64,000 nt of DNA from Bacillus sp. FJAT-27264 (GTDB taxonomy: Bacteria; Bacillota; Bacilli; Paenibacillales; Paenibacillaceae): contig NZ_MAQW01000012.1 of the NCBI RefSeq assembly GCF_001682855.1, positions 248,001 through 312,000 on the forward strand, given 5' to 3'. The notes beneath the pieces were generated by a model. The model made no database searches, was not told the DNA's origin, and was given only the letters and a program-made list of their open reading frames with translations. The translations under genes were made by a program, and so were the position numbers. The first letter of the stretch is position 1. Every line of letters begins with the position of its first letter. Shown in pieces: positions 26,081 to 35,493 of this stretch.

Positions 26081-27017
26081 CCTTCTGCATTAGTGTGTTT
26101 AAATCTTTAGAACGTATTACATATACAAGCAATAGTAAATAATCCTTCATTCCCGGCATCCTGACTAGAAATCTAATATTCTCAGCATGACGAATTAAAT
26201 CAATAGCGCAGTGCACCTGCATGTAATAGTGTATTTTTTCTTCAATATCCGTCGAAGGCATATCTCCATGATAGCTACCAATAAATGCTTTAACCTGTTT
26301 GGATCTTTCCGGATGTATTTCAAATTTCTTTGATCCGTGGTACATAAACGACAATACTGTATTTGCCACATCCTCTATAGCATCTCCGCGGCGCATACTA
26401 TCAAAGTCAATCAAACTTACCTCTCCAAAGTTTGATATCATGTTTTCCAATATACTGTCGCCATGTATAATCGTCTGGCTGGAGTTGGAATATTCATCAA
26501 CAATTCTGTACAAGTTCGTTTTACACGATAGAATTTCTTCTTTAATTGAATAAGAACCTTGATTGAAATGCGAAAAAAGCTCTTTTGCCTCACACAATTT
26601 TTGTCCTGTACTAATTAAATTAGGGAATATCTCGGAAGTAGCAACTTCGTGGTATTTTCTCAGACAAATTGCTATATCCTTGTATTGATCTATAACTGGA
26701 TGATCGCCTTGTACATACTCAAAAACGACATAATATCTATTTCCTAAATAGATATGAAATTCATCTGAGTCTAATTGCCGTAACGGGCACCCGACCCTAA
26801 TACCGAATTTCCGCAGTATCCAATAGTACTGCCATATTGGAGACATCTCTTGTAATGAGAAGGCGTCTGCGTAATCTTTAACAACATATTGATTACCGTC
26901 AGAAGCATATACTAAAAAGCTTTGGCGAAACATCAGTCTATTAATTACTTTTACATCGACAATTTTTAACCCATAATATTTATGAAGGTTTTCTAGCAAT
27001 TCCTGCTTCATAATCAT
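26073..27017 (-). CDS. aminoglycoside phosphotransferase/choline kinase-fold kinase
   Basis: 314 residues. The kinase catalytic loop is IIHGDSILENM (H-G-D-x4-N), and the metal Asp is in VSLIDFDSMRRGDA. The N-lobe has VVKDYAD with the ATP Lys. The fold phosphorylates aminoglycosides, choline, homoserine or sugar hydroxyls. It may be a tailoring kinase or a self-resistance enzyme that modifies the product inside the cell. Overlaps the thymidylate synthase-like gene by 4 bases and the carrier gene by 8, which argues for a biosynthetic role. Confidence 0.8.
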   Translation of the reverse strand: MIMKQELLENLHKYYGLKIVDVKVINRLMFRQSFLVYASDGNQYVVKDYADAFSLQEMSPIWQYYWILRKFGIRVGCPLRQLDSDEFHIYLGNRYYVVFEYVQGDHPVIDQYKDIAICLRKYHEVATSEIFPNLISTGQKLCEAKELFSHFNQGSYSIKEEILSCKTNLYRIVDEYSNSSQTIIHGDSILENMISNFGEVSLIDFDSMRRGDAIEDVANTVLSFMYHGSKKFEIHPERSKQVKAFIGSYHGDMPSTDIEEKIHYYMQVHCAIDLIRHAENIRFLVRMPGMKDYLLLLVYVIRSKDLNTLMQKDD

Positions 27018-27889
27018 ATAATATCCCTTTTATTCCAATTTTGCACTTGTTTACTTTTATTCCTTAAAACATCAATGAATGGTTTCCAATATGGATCTAA
27101 ATTAATATCGCCAATGACTTCATTTTTCCTGAGTGCCTGCTCTGCCTGTAGTATGAGCGCCATCTGTTCACTTGTGACAGCCTCCTTTGTCATGCTGAGC
27201 ATACTTTGGTCAGTTTGATTTTCTATTTCTGAAAGACTATTGAAAATATCAAAGTGTTTCTCATATATATGTAAACTGCCTACCATATGGGTGTATGACC
27301 CTAAATCAACATTTAACTCCAATGCCAGTATTTCTTGAAGCATAGTAAAACTGAAAATGTCATAAGGCATGCCAAGATAGATGTCATTAGAACGCATATA
27401 TGTGATTCCATTCAGCTTCCCGTCACGAATGAAATATTGTAGCACGCATGTACATGGTATATCTAACGAGCATGAAAACAAGTCACGCGGTTGATATATT
27501 GATATTACGGCCTGCCTTGAATCGGGATCCCTTGATAAAATATTCTTGACTTGTTCCCATTGAGACAATTCGCCTCCGAATATTCTGGCACCATACGCAC
27601 CATTTACAGAGACCTTATCATCAGAAAAGTTGGGATACATTTTGCTATAATACTCAATAATATCCAACTTATCGCTTCCTCTGAGATACCAAAGGAACTC
27701 ACCGAAAGCGAATGACAAACTCATTTGTCGGGAAGTATTATTCGTAATTCGGTCTCTAGGATTTTCAACGGAAAAAGAAACACCCAGGCATTCTTTTATT
27801 CTCATCCCACGCGGCTTAGACTCTGATGCGGATTGTAACTGCTTGATATAATATGTGAATGCTTCATTTACATTTTTAAAAATCATCAT
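27014..27889 (-). CDS. thymidylate synthase-family nucleotide (hydroxy)methylase, Asp variant
   Basis: 291 residues. The core is visible: DPDSRQAVISIYQPRDL, catalytic Cys in DIPCTCVLQYF, GKLNGITYMRSND and GSLHIYEKH (conserved His/Tyr). The key change is GMPYDIFSFT, where housekeeping enzymes read G-L-P-F-N-I-A-S-Y. In known enzymes Asn at that place selects dUMP, while Asp marks cytosine users (phage dCMP hydroxymethylase, MilA-type CMP hydroxymethylase; N-to-D mutants of thymidylate synthase take dCMP). Likely product (inference): 5-hydroxymethyl- or 5-methyl-(d)CMP using methylene-THF. Overlaps the kinase gene by 4 bases. Confidence 0.82.
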   Translation of the reverse strand: MMIFKNVNEAFTYYIKQLQSASESKPRGMRIKECLGVSFSVENPRDRITNNTSRQMSLSFAFGEFLWYLRGSDKLDIIEYYSKMYPNFSDDKVSVNGAYGARIFGGELSQWEQVKNILSRDPDSRQAVISIYQPRDLFSCSLDIPCTCVLQYFIRDGKLNGITYMRSNDIYLGMPYDIFSFTMLQEILALELNVDLGSYTHMVGSLHIYEKHFDIFNSLSEIENQTDQSMLSMTKEAVTSEQMALILQAEQALRKNEVIGDINLDPYWKPFIDVLRNKSKQVQNWNKRDII

Positions 27890-27976
27890 TCTATTTGTAT
27901 GATATAGTCACAAACTAAACCATACGCTCCCTTCCAAATTTGTTGTCATTATCATCAGTTTGATCAAAGCATTCGT

Positions 27977-29461
27977 CTACTCTTTTGCAGATCGTTTAAT
28001 CTTGCCGTTATATGTTCGACTAATATTGTCCACGAGACAGAAGCGTCGGGGAATTTTGTATTTACTTAGGCTTTCCTCACAAACCAGCTTCAGCTGTTGA
28101 AGAATTTCATTGTTATCAGAGTCAGCTACAATATCCGCATAAACTATTTCACCGAGCAAATCATCATATACTCCATATACTTTCGCATCAATGATACCCG
28201 GGCAAGTCGCAATTACTTCTTCTACTTCTTCTGGAGAAATGTTCTGCCCACCAGAAATAATAATATTCTTCTTCCTACCCACTATATATAAGTATCCATC
28301 TTCTGAAAGATATCCCATATCTCCTGTATGTAGCCACTCACCATGTATAATTGCCATGGTTTCCTCTGCACATCTAAAATACCCCTTCATGATGCCATTG
28401 CTCTTTACAATCACTTCTCCTACCGCGCCCTTTTCAAGAGGCTGACCAAGAGTATCAACCACTCTTAATTCCACACCAGGAATTGCGCGGCCAACAGATC
28501 CGATTTTTTCGTTATAGCGAGAAGGATGCAATGTTGTAACCCGGGGCCCAGCCTCCGTTAATCCATATGTTTGTACAAATGCAATCGCAGGAAACTTCCT
28601 TATAATATCTAGCAAATGAGGTTTTGGAATAGGGTTGCCCCCAAAACATATCACTTTCAATGATGAAATATCATAGGATAATAAGTTACTGTGGTTAAGA
28701 GCGATCAAGATCGAAGGTACTGCGGTAAAATTTGTAATGTCCCACTTTTCTATTATCCTATAAAAATCAGCTACCATGAACGGATTCGGGTTAATCACAA
28801 TACAGGCTCCTAAGTATACGTGTGCTAAAAACTGTGCCGTATTGCAATATCCAAACATCATAGGAAGTTGAATCAAGCAAACTTCATTGTCATCATAATT
28901 TAACGATTTGCAATGAGACTCGATGTTATTCAGTAATCCTTGGTTGGTAAGCATAACCCGTTTTGGCTTTGAAGTTGTCCCCGATGTATGTAATAAAACA
29001 GCAACATCAATCAGCTCATCTTCAATAGAAATATCCAAGGATACATTGCTCGTATATAATGAAACCTTTTTTTGAATCTTAGCATTATCATTTACTACGA
29101 TAATACTCATAGGGATAGCATGTGCATGCAACAGTGTTTCAATTTGGGAAAAATGAGACTCGGTTGTTATCAGGATAGAAATGCTACAATGCTTTATCGT
29201 ATATAACAACTCATTCATCGTACTCCCCGTATGAATAGGGGCTATAACCTTATCTGCATAAAGACAAGCAAAATAACTGGCTGCATATGCGATGCTATTA
29301 GGTAAAAAGAGTCCCACTATTTTCCCACGCTGATTTCTTAACCCTTCATTACTTAGCTCCTCAGAGAGCTGATGCCATTGCTTATAACTTAACGCCGTTT
29401 CTCCACATACAATACCAGTTTTGTTAGATTCCTTGAGTCTAGCCAAAAGATCACGGACCAT
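27977..29461 (-). CDS. acyl-AMP ligase (class I adenylate-forming)
   Basis: 494 residues, an ANL-superfamily ligase without a carrier domain. Motifs: LLHTSGTTSKPKRVMLTN (AMP loop), TYGLTEAGPRVT, LHTGDMGYL and C-terminal GRKKNIIISGGQNISPEE, with the last Lys in YNGKIKRSAKE. It resembles acyl-CoA synthetases and free-standing acyl-ACP ligases more than NRPS adenylation domains. It probably activates a carboxylic acid and loads one of the free carriers. RBS AGGAAG. Next gene 87 bases downstream; carrier genes lie on both sides. Confidence 0.88.
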   Translation of the reverse strand: MVRDLLARLKESNKTGIVCGETALSYKQWHQLSEELSNEGLRNQRGKIVGLFLPNSIAYAASYFACLYADKVIAPIHTGSTMNELLYTIKHCSISILITTESHFSQIETLLHAHAIPMSIIVVNDNAKIQKKVSLYTSNVSLDISIEDELIDVAVLLHTSGTTSKPKRVMLTNQGLLNNIESHCKSLNYDDNEVCLIQLPMMFGYCNTAQFLAHVYLGACIVINPNPFMVADFYRIIEKWDITNFTAVPSILIALNHSNLLSYDISSLKVICFGGNPIPKPHLLDIIRKFPAIAFVQTYGLTEAGPRVTTLHPSRYNEKIGSVGRAIPGVELRVVDTLGQPLEKGAVGEVIVKSNGIMKGYFRCAEETMAIIHGEWLHTGDMGYLSEDGYLYIVGRKKNIIISGGQNISPEEVEEVIATCPGIIDAKVYGVYDDLLGEIVYADIVADSDNNEILQQLKLVCEESLSKYKIPRRFCLVDNISRTYNGKIKRSAKE

Positions 29462-29483
29462 AGTTAGAATTACTTCCTTTTTG

Positions 29484-31754
29484 TTATACTTTAGATTGAC
29501 TCAAAAAATTATCTGTTAGCTTTTCAAGCGCTTTTCTGTCTATTTTTCCATTAGGAGTTATAGGAATAGCGTTTGTTAATATGATATGAGCCGGAATATG
29601 ACTTTTTGGCAACATTGTTGAAAGATAATCGAATATTTCACTTTCCTTAGGCATTCTAAGTTTCGATTTATACTCAACATGCACGACTATCTTCCTATTT
29701 GATCCAACTTTTGGGGCAACAGCAACAGAGCGGCTTATGCCTTCGTAATGTAATAGGCAGTGCTCTATTTCCCCAAGTTCTATTCTTGTGCCATTTATTT
29801 TGACTTGAAAATCAATTCTTCCTAATAAAATGAGAGTTCCATCTGGTTCAAAAAGAGCCAAGTCTCCTGTTTTGTATATCCGTTGTTTAGGATCATCAAC
29901 CCATGGGTTCTCAAAGAAATGCTCTCTTGTAGCCTCAGGATTTAGATAATAACCATCACCAACACCTATTCCACCCAGGTACAATTCTCCCGGAAAACCA
30001 ATTGGCAGCAACTGCCTGTTCTTGTCTAATACATATGCTTTTTGATTACGCATAGGTTTCCCGTAAGGTATGCTTTTCCAATCCGGATTAACATTGTCAA
30101 TGGGATAGATTGTTGAATCCATCGATACTTCAGTGGCTCCCCCAAGGCTAACTAATACTACCTGGTTATTTATCGAGCGAAAGCTGTCAGGTAAAGATAA
30201 AGGTATCCAGTCACCTCCTAATAAGACAAGTCTAATTGAATCAAGCTTATGCGATTCTCTGTGCTGGCAGCATTTGCAAAGAAGATGCAACAGAACTGGA
30301 ACAGAATGCCAAATCGTAACATTATACTTTTGAATTAAGTCAAGCCAATGAAATGGCTGCTTCTCTAGTAAAGGATCCGGCAAGACAATGCTACTTCCTA
30401 TAATCATGCTACCTAGGATGTCATACGCGCTCATATCAAAACTGACTGAGGAAACTGCCAGTACTTTATCTTTACTAGTGATAGAAAAACGCGAATTAAA
30501 ATCATAAAAATTATTAACACGGCCTTCGTGGTTCAAGAGCACGCCTTTGGGTTGACCTGTTGATCCAGAAGTATAGATTAAATAACAGGGATCATGTGGA
30601 CCAACGCTAATATTAGGATTAGTATCTGGATAATCTGCAAGCGTATCGTCTTCAGAATCCATCTTCACTATTCTAAGGCCAGACATTACCGCAGGATTGC
30701 TCCCTAGATCTATCGTGGTTACCGCAACAGATGACTTAGAGTTGGCAAGAATATATTCAACACGAGACTGTGGATAAGATGCGTCAATCGGTAAGTAAGC
30801 GCACCCAGCTTTTAATATACCCATAATTCCAATCACAAAATTAATGGATTTATTAGTATATAGACTGATGATATCACCCGTGTTTACCCCTAGCTGAAGC
30901 AACTGGTGTGCCAGTTGATTAGCGCGCTTATTTAGTATTCCCCTAGTCATAGTTTTACCTTCATGGTATACAGCAATAACGTCAGGAGCCTCCATCACTC
31001 GTTGTTCAAACAACTGATGGATGCAATATCCACTCGGAAAAGGATAGTCAGTTCGATTCCAAACATCGACCAGAAGTTTTTCTTCAGTCGTACTTAAATA
31101 GGTTACTTTGCAGATTGGCAACTCAGAATCCGCTAATACACAGGATAACAACTGGTCATAATGCAAAGCCATGCGGAAAATAAGATCCTTATCATATGTA
31201 TTTTCGTTATATATAATATTGAGAATGGTTTTTTCATCTGCAACTGCAACTTGAAAACATATATCGGTTTGAACATTTCTCTGATCGACGTTCACACTAG
31301 AATCTAAAGAATCAGTGTATGAGAAAACAGCATTAGCATAGCTCGCGGTTTTTAACAAAACAGCATCTAAAGAATTGTGCTTAAAAAGAAGCGCTTCTTC
31401 CTCTCTCGATATCTGTTTTATGACATCATTCATAGTTAATTGATCGTCATACTGCACAGTTGCGACGAGAACAGATAAGTTATCAGTAAAATTCCGCAGG
31501 AAAATACCGGTTAATAACTCATTTTGCGTATAACGTATCATCAAGGACATAAATACACCGAAAAAAAACGTTGGAGGGTTTACATGTTCACTGATGTTAT
31601 TCTTAGAATTTAGGTTTAGAATCTGCTGATAGTTTGCATATCTTTTACAGTTAGAATTCACTGTTCCATTCTTGTAGAGCTCAAAGTTTCCATCCAAACA
31701 CTTGTCAAGTTTGTGCCCCAGTCTTTCAATAATAGCACTGCTACCTTCGCTCAC
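29484..31754 (-). CDS. NRPS protein: truncated condensation domain plus adenylation domain
   Basis: 756 residues, GTG start (GAGGCGGTG upstream). Residues 1-230 resemble the C-terminal half of a condensation domain and contain no HHxxxDG, so no peptide bond catalysis is expected. The adenylation domain follows: YLIYTSGSTGQPKG, LGGATEVSMDS (A5, the LGGATE variant), YKTGDLA, GRIDFQVKINGTRIELGEIE, NGKIDRKA. No carrier is attached; the product must go to a free carrier. Pocket residues read D-M-Y-H-L-G-L-M-D-K, closest to the serine code (D-V-W-H-L-S-L-I-D) among codes I know, so serine or a similar small amino acid is a guess. Confidence 0.82.
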   Translation of the reverse strand: MSEGSSAIIERLGHKLDKCLDGNFELYKNGTVNSNCKRYANYQQILNLNSKNNISEHVNPPTFFFGVFMSLMIRYTQNELLTGIFLRNFTDNLSVLVATVQYDDQLTMNDVIKQISREEEALLFKHNSLDAVLLKTASYANAVFSYTDSLDSSVNVDQRNVQTDICFQVAVADEKTILNIIYNENTYDKDLIFRMALHYDQLLSCVLADSELPICKVTYLSTTEEKLLVDVWNRTDYPFPSGYCIHQLFEQRVMEAPDVIAVYHEGKTMTRGILNKRANQLAHQLLQLGVNTGDIISLYTNKSINFVIGIMGILKAGCAYLPIDASYPQSRVEYILANSKSSVAVTTIDLGSNPAVMSGLRIVKMDSEDDTLADYPDTNPNISVGPHDPCYLIYTSGSTGQPKGVLLNHEGRVNNFYDFNSRFSITSKDKVLAVSSVSFDMSAYDILGSMIIGSSIVLPDPLLEKQPFHWLDLIQKYNVTIWHSVPVLLHLLCKCCQHRESHKLDSIRLVLLGGDWIPLSLPDSFRSINNQVVLVSLGGATEVSMDSTIYPIDNVNPDWKSIPYGKPMRNQKAYVLDKNRQLLPIGFPGELYLGGIGVGDGYYLNPEATREHFFENPWVDDPKQRIYKTGDLALFEPDGTLILLGRIDFQVKINGTRIELGEIEHCLLHYEGISRSVAVAPKVGSNRKIVVHVEYKSKLRMPKESEIFDYLSTMLPKSHIPAHIILTNAIPITPNGKIDRKALEKLTDNFLSQSKV

Positions 31755-31787
31755 GATGAATCACCGCCTCGATCAAAAAATATTCGT

Positions 31788-33140
31788 TTAATATCCAGGT
31801 ATCGGGAATTCCTGGCATAATTCCTCGACCTTTCGCAATACATCAAACTTAACAGCATCATCAACTTTGCAGGTTTCCAAGCTGGCCCCATGTGTATGAT
31901 TCAAAACATCAGCGATCATGGAGGCGCATTTTTGTACAGCCTCTGCTGTCATATTCCTTTGTGATATACCATTTGTACCAATCCGAATACCTGCTGGACG
32001 CTTTGATGTATTATTACCGTTAATCTTTTTATTTGGCACACCATTTTTATTAACAATAATTCCGCATTCTTCAAGTGCTTTTTCAGCCACATCGCCGCCG
32101 ATGCACTTATTGGATAGATCTACTAGTACTATATGGTTCTCCGTGCCGCTAGAAATAATATCAAATCCCTTACTCTGCAAATGATTGGAAAGTATCTTGG
32201 CATTATCCACTACCCGCTGCATTGTTTGTGTATATTCCAAGGAGCCTGCCAACTCCAACGCAATTGCTTTAGCCGCGATTTGATTGATCATGGGCGCTCC
32301 TTGGAAAAATGGAAATACTGCACTTTGCAATTTATCCTCTAATGTAATATTTTCACCAAACACCTTACTTTTCGCATCTTTTCCAGATAAAATCAGACCA
32401 CCTCGTGGTCCAAAAAGCTGTTTGTGTGTGCAAGTAGTTGTTACATGTGCATAATCAATAGGTGACTCATGCAACCCTGCAATCACCAAACCGGATATAT
32501 GTGATATATCAGCTAATAAGTAGGCTCCTACCTTATCAGCAATTTCTCTGAAACGTTTAAAGTCAATTTTTCTGCAATAAGCCGTTGTACCACATATAAT
32601 CATCTTCGGATGATGTTGTAATGCTAATTCTTCGACTTTGTCATAATCAATAAGATAGTTTTCATCCAATCCATACCGCACAACTTGAAAATCAGCCCCA
32701 GAATAAGATACGGAGGCACCATGAGATAAATGCCCTCCAGAGCTCAAGTTCATTCCCATTATTAAGCCGCCTGGCTTTACTAAGGAATATGTTACTATTT
32801 CATTTGCTGTGGTTGCTGAATGAGGCTGGACGTTTGCATAAGCAGCTTTAAATATTTGTTTGGCATTTGTAATTGCAGCCTCTTCAATTTTATCGACCTC
32901 AACGCATCCTGCGTGGTATCTAGCATGAGGATATCCTTCAGCTGTTATATTTACTGTAGGCATGCCCATACATGCAAGAACGCTTGGGGAAGCATAGCTG
33001 GAGGATGCCACCATCATCAAGACGGATTTTTGTCTTTCATACTCTCGTTCTAAAACCTGCATAAACTCTGAATTTACATCCCCTATATTTTTAATGCCGC
33101 GAACCAAAAGATCAGATAGATTACTAGATGAATTAACCAT
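31788..33140 (-). CDS. serine hydroxymethyltransferase-like PLP enzyme
   Basis: 450 residues from ATG 33140 (RBS GAGGAT). PLP site: TTTCTHKQLFGPRGGLILS, with the Schiff-base Lys after T-H. ADISHISGLVIAG carries the PLP Asp and His. Upstream is SGGHLSHGASVSYSG. All are standard SHMT strings. SHMT interconverts serine and glycine with methylene-THF. As a cluster copy it can supply methylene-THF for the thymidylate synthase-like enzyme and glycine for the Gly-code A-PCP, or make a modified amino acid by aldol chemistry. Located between the A protein and a carrier. Confidence 0.9.
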   Translation of the reverse strand: MVNSSSNLSDLLVRGIKNIGDVNSEFMQVLEREYERQKSVLMMVASSSYASPSVLACMGMPTVNITAEGYPHARYHAGCVEVDKIEEAAITNAKQIFKAAYANVQPHSATTANEIVTYSLVKPGGLIMGMNLSSGGHLSHGASVSYSGADFQVVRYGLDENYLIDYDKVEELALQHHPKMIICGTTAYCRKIDFKRFREIADKVGAYLLADISHISGLVIAGLHESPIDYAHVTTTCTHKQLFGPRGGLILSGKDAKSKVFGENITLEDKLQSAVFPFFQGAPMINQIAAKAIALELAGSLEYTQTMQRVVDNAKILSNHLQSKGFDIISSGTENHIVLVDLSNKCIGGDVAEKALEECGIIVNKNGVPNKKINGNNTSKRPAGIRIGTNGISQRNMTAEAVQKCASMIADVLNHTHGASLETCKVDDAVKFDVLRKVEELCQEFPIPGY

Positions 33141-33159
33141 ATTATCCTCACATTCTCTA

Positions 33160-33402
33160 TTACATGTTTTTTTGTTTTTCAATCACTTGCTGTACTACAG
33201 AAACCAACTGACCTACAGTACTATAGCTGTCATAAATCAACTGCATGTCTTCAAATCTAATATTAAATTCTTCCTCTAATTCAATTATCATTGTGATAAA
33301 CTCAACTGAATCAATCCCAATCTCCATAAGAGAGCTATCATCATTAACACCAGAAGAATTCCCTGTTTTTCGTTTTATTAAATCAAAAATTGCCTCTGTC
33401 AT
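33160..33402 (-). CDS. acyl/peptidyl carrier protein
   Basis: I place the start at ATG 33402, about ten bases after AAGG, giving 80 residues like the other two free carriers; the frame opens up to 33426. Phosphopantetheine Ser in IGIDSVEFITMI (G-x-D-S). Acidic and helical. Nineteen bases separate it from the SHMT start codon. Confidence 0.88.
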   Translation of the reverse strand: MTEAIFDLIKRKTGNSSGVNDDSSLMEIGIDSVEFITMIIELEEEFNIRFEDMQLIYDSYSTVGQLVSVVQQVIEKQKNM

Positions 33403-33418
33403 AATATCCATGCACCTT

Positions 33419-34372
33419 CTATTCATTGATTAGTATTAGATCGACTGCTTGTTTTTCAATATCAGCGATTTGATTAATCATTTGGGCTATTATTTCCCTG
33501 TCACTATTTATTGATCCTGTAAGATAGGTTTTTAATAGTTTTCCTTGTATAGTCTTCCATAGAACTACACTTTGCTTGATTAAACTTGAAGCATCGTTTA
33601 AGTATTTTAATTCAAACAACTTGTACACGTAATCCAGCATGCAGCTATAAGCGTCCCGGTACATGGTCACCTTTCTAATTCTGTCCATAATTGGTACAGC
33701 ATTCAGATCATTCTTGTATTCATCAAATTCATAATGTATATCCATTTTAGTCAAGATATCATTGGCCAACCGCTTGAGATTTGTGTAATTTTCGTTATCA
33801 TTATTCACCATTACAATATCTTCTCGAATGGCTTTGATGTAATCTTCCACACTATTTTTTTCGGGCAATTCCAGAAGCATTAGCTTGCCGCATTTGTCTA
33901 TACTTAGATATAAGTCTTCTCTTGACACGTTGTAATGAGCATACTGAAAATAAGGATCGATACAGCTATAGGTTTGATCCTTAGAGTTATAATCGCAAAC
34001 AATAATACAATGTAAAAAATGATGCCTCTGATATACTTTTGACCATTTGGAGCAATACAAATCAACACTCACTAAAAACGGATATGTGTAATCTTTATAA
34101 CATCCAGTCTCCTCATTAATTTGGCACTCTTCAAACGCTTCCATCTCCCAAATAAATCCATGAAACTGCTTGGCCCTGTAAGTAGGGTCTACTTGACTAA
34201 TAACATCGATCTGTTCACCTAATCTTTTACTACCTGTGCATCCATCATAACTTAATTTCCAGTCACTTCCTGATATCATATGGTAGTCCCGGCCGTAATA
34301 TTTAGCTAAAGTAGCAACAGATGCAAGGAGGCAGTTGTAAGAATTTACATTCTCAATGTGTTCAAACATCAC
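33419..34372 (-). CDS. BtrH/C39-like acyltransferase or peptidase family protein
   Basis: 317 residues. The N-terminal helix SYNCLLASVATLAKYYG carries a Cys (residue 14) in the position of the papain-like nucleophile. His follows in YQRHHFLHCIIVCDYN and Asp in SCIDPYF, giving the Cys-His-Asp order. The C-terminal half is helical. The nearest known relative by pattern is BtrH of butirosin synthesis (acyl transfer from carrier protein to sugar amine). It is flanked by a carrier gene and a nucleotidyltransferase-fold gene, which fits acyl transfer from that carrier. Family call not verified by search. Confidence 0.55.
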   Translation of the reverse strand: MMFEHIENVNSYNCLLASVATLAKYYGRDYHMISGSDWKLSYDGCTGSKRLGEQIDVISQVDPTYRAKQFHGFIWEMEAFEECQINEETGCYKDYTYPFLVSVDLYCSKWSKVYQRHHFLHCIIVCDYNSKDQTYSCIDPYFQYAHYNVSREDLYLSIDKCGKLMLLELPEKNSVEDYIKAIREDIVMVNNDNENYTNLKRLANDILTKMDIHYEFDEYKNDLNAVPIMDRIRKVTMYRDAYSCMLDYVYKLFELKYLNDASSLIKQSVVLWKTIQGKLLKTYLTGSINSDREIIAQMINQIADIEKQAVDLILINE

Positions 34373-34401
34373 AGTTAATACCTCTTATATTCTTAGCGGA
34401 A

Positions 34402-35493
34402 TTACATCCCTTCAAAGGATCTACCCTGGCTAATTTTTAGTTTCATCTCTTCATTAAAATATTTATCAAGCAGAATATCCCTATCCGTGTTAAAAAGTCT
34501 TTCCAAGAAGCTTTCTTCCCAAATAAATGAACCCTCATTCTCTAAACCAAATCGGTTCAAAAAAACTTCGCTTGGCATTTCCAAACCTGTAATGGTTAAT
34601 AAGGAATCATCTTGAAAAACCAAAGCGGTATAGTACAAAATGTACATAATATACTTTTCAACTTTATTATCGATACAAACTGATCGAAATCTGCTCCAAG
34701 ATACTTTTGACCGCTTAATAAATCCATAAATATCTGCAAAATACTTCAACCTGTAAGCGTAACTCTTATAAAGTATATATACAGAATTCATATCAAAATA
34801 CGCATGAATGCACATATGTAATAGCATATACTCATCCTGAAATGTCCTAACTTTAAAGCCTTTATAGTTAAGTATTTGTGAGTTGCTGAGCAGTTTTGAT
34901 ATATCCCAGGCCTCACTTTCATCCCAAAAGATGTGAAAATTCAAGTCCAGATTCACTACTGGCACCAAGTCATCCCCAGTCTCCTTTAAGAAAGGGGCTG
35001 ATTGTTGAGTATATGAGAGATAAAACAATTCTTGTTGTCTAGAAAATTCTTTTACTGTCTTTGTTGTTGAATTGTAAATACCTTGTATATAGCCCTGAGC
35101 ATGAAGAATCTCTCTTACTTTTGAATAATCCTCACGTTTTATAATTACATCTAGATCGTCAGAGCGTCTGTAACCCTCGTCAATATAAGCCGTTTTGGCT
35201 GCATAAACACCCTTTGTAGTAACGTATTCTACGTTGGAGTTTTCAAATTCAACCGCAACTGGATCGAAATGGACGAAATTTTCATGATACCTTTTCAAGT
35301 TTTTTTGTTTCAATATGTTATTAGCTAAACGTTGACTCCTATTAAGTTGCATTCTATCCCCGATAAGCAGACCTACATCATGTTGATAGGCAAGTTCTAA
35401 TAATGATTCGTTTTGAGGATACTGAGATAACATAGATGAGCTTTCATTACAAAAGCTTGCTCTTAACATTTCCAAAAGTAAATCTTGTGTCAC
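34402..35493 (-). CDS. nucleotidyltransferase-fold protein (NTP_transf_5 type)
   Basis: 363 residues, starting at GTG behind AAGGGGTGG. EGYRRSDDLDVIIKREDY has the D-x-D of the minimal nucleotidyltransferase fold, preceded by VTTKGVYAAKTAY. This matches the uncharacterised nucleotidyltransferase family often found in RiPP and other natural-product clusters. The helical C-terminal half contains HMCIHAYFDMNSVY. Members may add AMP or another nucleotidyl group to an acid or hydroxyl, or act as a non-catalytic partner. It follows 214 bases after a carrier gene, the largest gap in the upper part of the operon. Confidence 0.7.
   Translation of the reverse strand: MTQDLLLEMLRASFCNESSSMLSQYPQNESLLELAYQHDVGLLIGDRMQLNRSQRLANNILKQKNLKRYHENFVHFDPVAVEFENSNVEYVTTKGVYAAKTAYIDEGYRRSDDLDVIIKREDYSKVREILHAQGYIQGIYNSTTKTVKEFSRQQELFYLSYTQQSAPFLKETGDDLVPVVNLDLNFHIFWDESEAWDISKLLSNSQILNYKGFKVRTFQDEYMLLHMCIHAYFDMNSVYILYKSYAYRLKYFADIYGFIKRSKVSWSRFRSVCIDNKVEKYIMYILYYTALVFQDDSLLTITGLEMPSEVFLNRFGLENEGSFIWEESFLERLFNTDRDILLDKYFNEEMKLKISQGRSFEGM

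Noticed and set aside
27014..27889. Housekeeping thymidylate synthase
   Set aside because: Asp at the dUMP-reading position, divergence and operon context argue for a biosynthetic role.
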